Made by a program: the position numbers and the translations under genes. Positions 60,758 through 64,000 of a stretch of DNA of 64,000 nucleotides are shown piece after piece. Below the pieces are notes generated by a model, which made no database searches, was not told the DNA's origin, and saw only the letters and a list, made by a program, of their open reading frames with translations. The DNA is from a bacterium. GTDB lineage: Bacteria; UBP15; UBA6099; JAJRTR01. The stretch spans positions 1 to 64,000 of the forward strand of contig JAJRTR010000140.1 in assembly GCA_024278215.1 (NCBI GenBank), read 5' to 3'. The stretch's first letter is position 1. Every line of letters starts with the position of its first letter.

Positions 60758-60935
60758 GAGCCAATTGCAAAATCATGTTCGTAGCGAGGTCGAGCTAAAT
60801 TGTTCAGAGCAAGGCGGATGTGTAAAATCCTCGCAGACGTACTTGTAGAGTACGTCGAGGACGATTTTATGCCGACAACGCAGCTATGGACAATAGCAGC
60901 CGACCGCAGCAGAATCAGAATTTTGAAATTGGCTC
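60758..60935 (+). mobile_element. 178-bp MITE-like element, copy E, with 4-bp target duplication
   Basis: Full copy, ends GAGCCAATTGCAAAATC and ATTTTGAAATTGGCTC (one mismatch per end). The flanks are ATTC on both sides (60754-60757 and 60936-60939). It lies just before the enoyl-CoA hydratase gene. Confidence 0.88.
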
Positions 60936-61005
60936 ATTCACAAAGGTGATTAACGTAATTGTTTGCAACTGTTTATCCTCCCGGCAGAGGCAACGAGGTG
61001 ATACG

Positions 61006-61791
61006 ATGGCATACGAAGATATTATCTACGAAAAAAATGGTGGAAAAGCAAAAATTACGATCAACAGGCCGGAGGTCTTCAACTCGTTCCGCACGCAGAC
61101 AATCGAGGAGATGACCGCTGCGATGCAGGACGCCGCGGACGACGGCACAATCGGCGTGATCGTCGTCGCTGGCGAGGGTGGCAAAGCGTTCTGCGCAGGT
61201 GGCGACATCACCGAGATGCGCGACCTCACACCCGCGGACGGTCGCAGGTTTGTCATGAAACTTTTCAATCTTTTCTCGCTCATCCGCAGTGCGCCGAAAC
61301 CTGTTATAGCCGCGATCGACGGCTACTGCCTCGGCGGCGGCAACGAGATAAATGTCGTTTGTGATCTCTCTATAGCAACAGAAAGTTCGAAGATCGGACA
61401 GGTGGGGCCGACCGTGGGCAGCACCCCCGTGCTCGCAGGCACTCAAATGCTTCCACGCCTCGTCGGCGACAAGAAGGCGAAGGAAATAATCTTCCTCTGC
61501 AAACGCTATACTGCGCGGGAAGCGAAAGATATGGGCTGGATAAACGAAGTCGCACCGGACGGCGAACTCGACCGCGTCGTGGACGAATGGTGCGACCGCA
61601 TACTCGAGATGAGCCCTCAATCGATCCGCATCTCGAAAATTTCACTCAATTTCGAGAGCGACCACCTTCATGCCTCATACATGCACGGCATCGAAATGCT
61701 CTGCAACACCTACGGCAGCGACGAACTCAAGGAAGGGATGAACGCTTTCCTCGAAAAACGCAAACCGGATTTCAGCCGATTCAGAAAGTAA
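61006..61791 (+). CDS. Enoyl-CoA hydratase/isomerase family protein, MenB-like
   Basis: 261 residues from ATG 61006 (GAGGTG upstream). Crotonase motifs: ITINRPEVFNSFRTQTIEEM, AFCAGGDITEM (oxyanion hole), AIDGYCLGGGNEINVVCDLSIATESSKIGQVGPTVG and GDKKAKEIIFLCKRYTAREAKDMGWINEV. The last stretch and the absence of the usual Glu pair of enoyl-CoA hydratase favour a MenB-type 1,4-dihydroxy-2-naphthoyl-CoA synthase or a related ring-forming or opening enzyme. No other menaquinone gene is adjacent, so the substrate is open. Confidence 0.85.
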   Translation: MAYEDIIYEKNGGKAKITINRPEVFNSFRTQTIEEMTAAMQDAADDGTIGVIVVAGEGGKAFCAGGDITEMRDLTPADGRRFVMKLFNLFSLIRSAPKPVIAAIDGYCLGGGNEINVVCDLSIATESSKIGQVGPTVGSTPVLAGTQMLPRLVGDKKAKEIIFLCKRYTAREAKDMGWINEVAPDGELDRVVDEWCDRILEMSPQSIRISKISLNFESDHLHASYMHGIEMLCNTYGSDELKEGMNAFLEKRKPDFSRFRK

Positions 61792-61830
61792 GCGAATGAA
61801 GAAGTGTTCCGTCTCACTGGAGGTTGCTGA

Positions 61831-62916
61831 ATGGCGACAATAAGAAAAACCGGGCAGGCCGACCGGGCGAAAAACGGCGTTATCGTCATACTTATACTGG
61901 GAACATTGTTGATGCTGGGCGATTTTGTATATACGACACTTGATGATGCCGGCGAATTCAAGATACTCGAAACACACTCGAACCTCGATTGCAATGTGGT
62001 AAAGGGCGTGCTGAGTTCCGAAGATATAACTATCGACCGGCAGACCGGCATGGCCTTCGTTTCGTCGGGCATCAGGGGTCTCGGTCTCGATAAAGGCGGC
62101 GCGATCATCGGGTACGATCTGAATGCGAAGTCGCTGAAACCGGTAAATTTGACGAGTGATTTCAAAGAAGAATTTTATCCACACGGAATAGGACTGTATA
62201 AGGGTGCGGGCGGAGCCGCATCTCTGTTCGTAATCAACCATCGCAGCGAAAAAGATTATGTGGAAATATTCGACTACGCCGGCTCGAAACTCGTCCACAG
62301 ACGGTCTGTAAGCAATGTTCTCATGTACAGTCCGAACGATATTATCCCGGTGGGACGCGACAGTTTTTATGTGACAAACGACCACGGCTATCGTTCTTTC
62401 AGGGGACAGATTCTGGAGGATCTGCTTAAACTGGCGAAGTCGTATGTTCTCTATTTCGACGGCGATAAGTTAAGAATTGTCGCGCGCGGCTTGAGCTTCG
62501 CCAACGGGATAAATCTCAGCCCCGACGGAAAAACAGTGTATGTTTCGGAAGTCATCGGAAAACAGATAAGTGTTTTCGACCGCGATGTAAAAACCGGAGC
62601 TCTCGCATTGAAAAACACAATATATTGCGGAACCGGTGTTGATAATATAGACGTTGCGGAAGACGGCAGCCTGTGGGTCGGCGCTCATGCGAAACTGCTC
62701 ACGTTTGCAAAACACGCAAAAAACCAGAAATTGCCGGCACCCTCACAAGTACTGCACATCACCATGAAAAACGGCAAATATTCAGTCGATGAAGTCTATC
62801 TGGATGATGGCAGCACGCTGTCCGCCTCCAGCGTCGCCGCGGCATACAAAAATGAAGTTCTCATCGGCGGCGTCTTCGCTCCGCGTTTTCTTGTGTGTGA
62901 AAAGAAGATGCAATAG
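61831..62916 (+). CDS. Paraoxonase/arylesterase-like (SMP-30-type) beta-propeller
   Basis: 361 residues, an N-terminal membrane anchor (GVIVILILGTLLMLGDFVYT), then a six-blade propeller. PON-type metal and active-site motifs are present: SSEDITIDRQTG, FYPHGIGLY, SPNDIIPVGRDSFYVTNDHGY and ANGINLSPDGKTVYVSEV. In PON1 the corresponding Asp/Asn residues bind calcium and hydrolyse lactones or aryl esters. Here the His of PON1's catalytic dyad is not obvious, though HG in NDHGY is placed suitably. It follows the MenB-like gene by 39 bp, probably co-transcribed. Confidence 0.82.
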   Translation: MATIRKTGQADRAKNGVIVILILGTLLMLGDFVYTTLDDAGEFKILETHSNLDCNVVKGVLSSEDITIDRQTGMAFVSSGIRGLGLDKGGAIIGYDLNAKSLKPVNLTSDFKEEFYPHGIGLYKGAGGAASLFVINHRSEKDYVEIFDYAGSKLVHRRSVSNVLMYSPNDIIPVGRDSFYVTNDHGYRSFRGQILEDLLKLAKSYVLYFDGDKLRIVARGLSFANGINLSPDGKTVYVSEVIGKQISVFDRDVKTGALALKNTIYCGTGVDNIDVAEDGSLWVGAHAKLLTFAKHAKNQKLPAPSQVLHITMKNGKYSVDEVYLDDGSTLSASSVAAAYKNEVLIGGVFAPRFLVCEKKMQ

Positions 62917-63517
62917 GCAACAATGTAAGATACGATATATTGTATCTAAACTGGAGCCAGTTGCAAAATTATGATTCTGCTTGATAAGCATTCTGTTATT
63001 CTGGGAAAGATTATGGGTAGGATTGCAAAACATCCAATTATAAAGCACGGGCAAAATGGCTGATGAAGTTTGTGATTCGGTTAACAAAACAGGACACACC
63101 TTAGGGATCACAATAAAGAGAGAAAGGATGTAATTGATGGGATATCTGGTGTAGTATGACACTAAAAGCAAAGATATTGTTTTCTTCGTCTTTAATCATT
63201 ATTTGTGTTTTGGTAACACTTTAGCCATGTGAAGCTGCACCTTGAAAACCTAACATGAAAAGGAATGGAAGGCATTGGGGTCAGACCTAGAATTATGCAC
63301 AGAGCGGAAGTGTAAGGGGCAGAACGTGAATTGTAAAATTTGAGAATAGTTTATTGGCTCGGAATAGTTTTGTTCACGTCGGCTATTTGATCCTGTTGTC
63401 TTTCGACCTCTCGCTACAAACATAATTTTGCAATTGGCTCGGTGTGGCGGGAGTGTTTTTTCGCGCGCTCTCAACCTTCGAATATCAGACTTGCAAAAGT
63501 TGGTGGTTTTTAAGGAA
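62917..63517. other. Intergenic region with gene and repeat debris
   Basis: About 600 bp with no intact gene. It contains the disrupted MITE, a GGGGTCAGACC motif and a possible leftover N-terminus of a membrane sensor. AT-rich compared with its surroundings. Confidence 0.5.
62954..63440 (-). mobile_element. Disrupted MITE copy with ~420 bp of unrelated sequence inside
   Basis: Left piece 62954-62981 (GAGCCAGTTGCAAAATTATGATTCTGCTT) and right piece 63403-63440 (CGACCTCTCGCTACAAACATAATTTTGCAATTGGCTC) together match a reverse-oriented element, but the middle is replaced. The inserted part includes GGGGTCAGACCTA (63278-63290), a REP/RAYT-type motif, and a 22-aa frame (MTLKAKILFSSSLIIICVLV...) at 63156-63224 like the start of a membrane sensor. 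Confidence 0.6.
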
Positions 63518-64000
63518 CTACTTGACGTTCCTGATGCTTTCCGGGGTGTAGGGTTCGTATTCGTCGACGTTGCGCATGAGGTTCCATAGTGGTTCCGGGA
63601 CAGTGGCGGGAGATGCTTCGATGACGATTTCGCCTTCTCCGGATTGATTTTCCGATGTAATGCGCCTGTCGGATTTTTCATGCCCGGTCGCCGGTTTCTT
63701 ACTGGTTCGGGGCGTGTCGGCAACTGTTTTGCCTGATACAAACGGCTGGACGGCCATTGTATTCTCGAAGTCGGGCAGGTCGAGTTTTAATTGAGCGAGC
63801 GCTTTTTTCGCTTCCGATTTTTTACTGTAGTAGCCGAGAACGACATGGGTGATTTTCAAGCTTCCGATTTTTTCGATGTAAAGGGAAGGCGAGTAGCCAA
63901 GGTCCTGAAGAATGGCTACGGTTTTATCGGCATTTTTTTCATCGGCGTAGCTTCCGGCGGCGAGGATGAATTTCGGTTTGTCCGCGGCTGCAACTTTCTG
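63518..64000 (-). CDS. SPOR-domain protein, N-terminus cut off by window edge
   Basis: The C-terminal 160 codons are present; the 5' part lies beyond the window. KPKFILAAGSYADEKNADKTVAILQDLGYSPSLYIEKIGSLKITHVVLGYYSKKSEAKKALAQLK matches the SPOR fold, which binds glycan strands of peptidoglycan lacking stem peptides, mostly at division sites. After it comes an unusual ~95-residue tail with no similarity (VSGKTVADTPRTSKKPATG, then EPYTPESIRNVK). SPOR domains usually end a protein, so the tail is odd. Confidence 0.8.
   Translation of the reverse strand, partial: QKVAAADKPKFILAAGSYADEKNADKTVAILQDLGYSPSLYIEKIGSLKITHVVLGYYSKKSEAKKALAQLKLDLPDFENTMAVQPFVSGKTVADTPRTSKKPATGHEKSDRRITSENQSGEGEIVIEASPATVPEPLWNLMRNVDEYEPYTPESIRNVK

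Noticed and set aside
20394-60935. Dispersed repeats as CRISPR
   Set aside because: Copies are kilobases apart, 178 bp long, with inverted ends and target duplications; no regular spacing.
1-64000. tRNA or rRNA genes
   Set aside because: No cloverleaf with a T-loop GGTTCRANYC and matching acceptor stem, and no rRNA-like stretch, was recognised by eye; a covariance search would settle this.

Overview
The window looks like a piece of chromosome from an uncultured Gram-negative bacterium (roughly 55% GC by eye). An outer membrane is implied by a TolC-family protein, an outer-membrane beta-barrel, lipobox and signal-peptide proteins, and RmlA- and CMP-sugar-type genes. HdrD/TmcB-like iron-sulfur proteins, Rrf2 regulators, a MtaA/UroD-like methyltransferase and acyl-CoA enzymes suggest an anaerobe related to Desulfobacterota or a neighbouring candidate phylum. 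That placement is an inference. No rRNA, tRNA or CRISPR array was found. TTG and GTG starts are common.

Layout. 1-828: 3' end of a membrane-anchored sulfatase-like gene. 1254-3512: MtaA/UroD-like methyltransferase and a small membrane protein. 3513-4647: a mobile repeat, three stacked hairpins and a possible small membrane ORF. 4648-7470: ECF sigma, anti-sigma and two Spy/CpxP-like genes, an envelope-stress unit. 7501-14923: leftward genes for secreted proteins, a lone flagellin, a beta-propeller/toroid protein, acyl-CoA dehydrogenase and a Cys-rich DUF3795/DUF3786-like protein. 15625-20209: large duplicated lipoprotein, secreted protein and tandem START-domain protein. 20600-24838: histidine kinase, amidohydrolase and a secreted HExxH protein. 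24940-30846: leftward rmlA, NEW3-domain protein, TolC-like and a degenerate metallophosphoesterase. 31538-33117: CMP-sugar synthetase and two small DUF2089/SHOCT-like genes. 33526-37925: response regulator, then a leftward unit with a urea transporter fused to an M23 peptidase, a beta-barrel and a TPR protein. 38294-42842: decarboxylase, ATP-grasp, PqqD-like protein, a 41-codon ORF and mtaB.

43218-49418 is the most unusual region. It is one rightward unit bounded by two Rrf2 regulators: a macro-domain protein, a membrane cytochrome b, an HdrD/TmcB-like CCG protein fused to a receiver domain, a double-PAS histidine kinase and a stand-alone receiver. The kinase and the stand-alone receiver each carry one in-frame TAG where homology continues on both sides. 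The likely job is redox sensing coupled to membrane electron transfer (inference).

49492-51783 holds housekeeping ispE and pyrF with a TPR gene. 51933-62916 holds secreted carbohydrate-related proteins (a LacZ-like protein lacking its catalytic barrel, GH84), a CsaB-TagA fusion, a MenB-like hydratase and a paraoxonase-like protein. The right edge cuts a SPOR-domain gene.

A 178-bp element with 17-bp terminal inverted repeats is present in five full copies plus fragments. Three copies have matching 4-bp flanks, so it behaves like a non-autonomous transposon (MITE). Other REP-like palindromes and a broken RAYT transposase add to a repeat-rich background.
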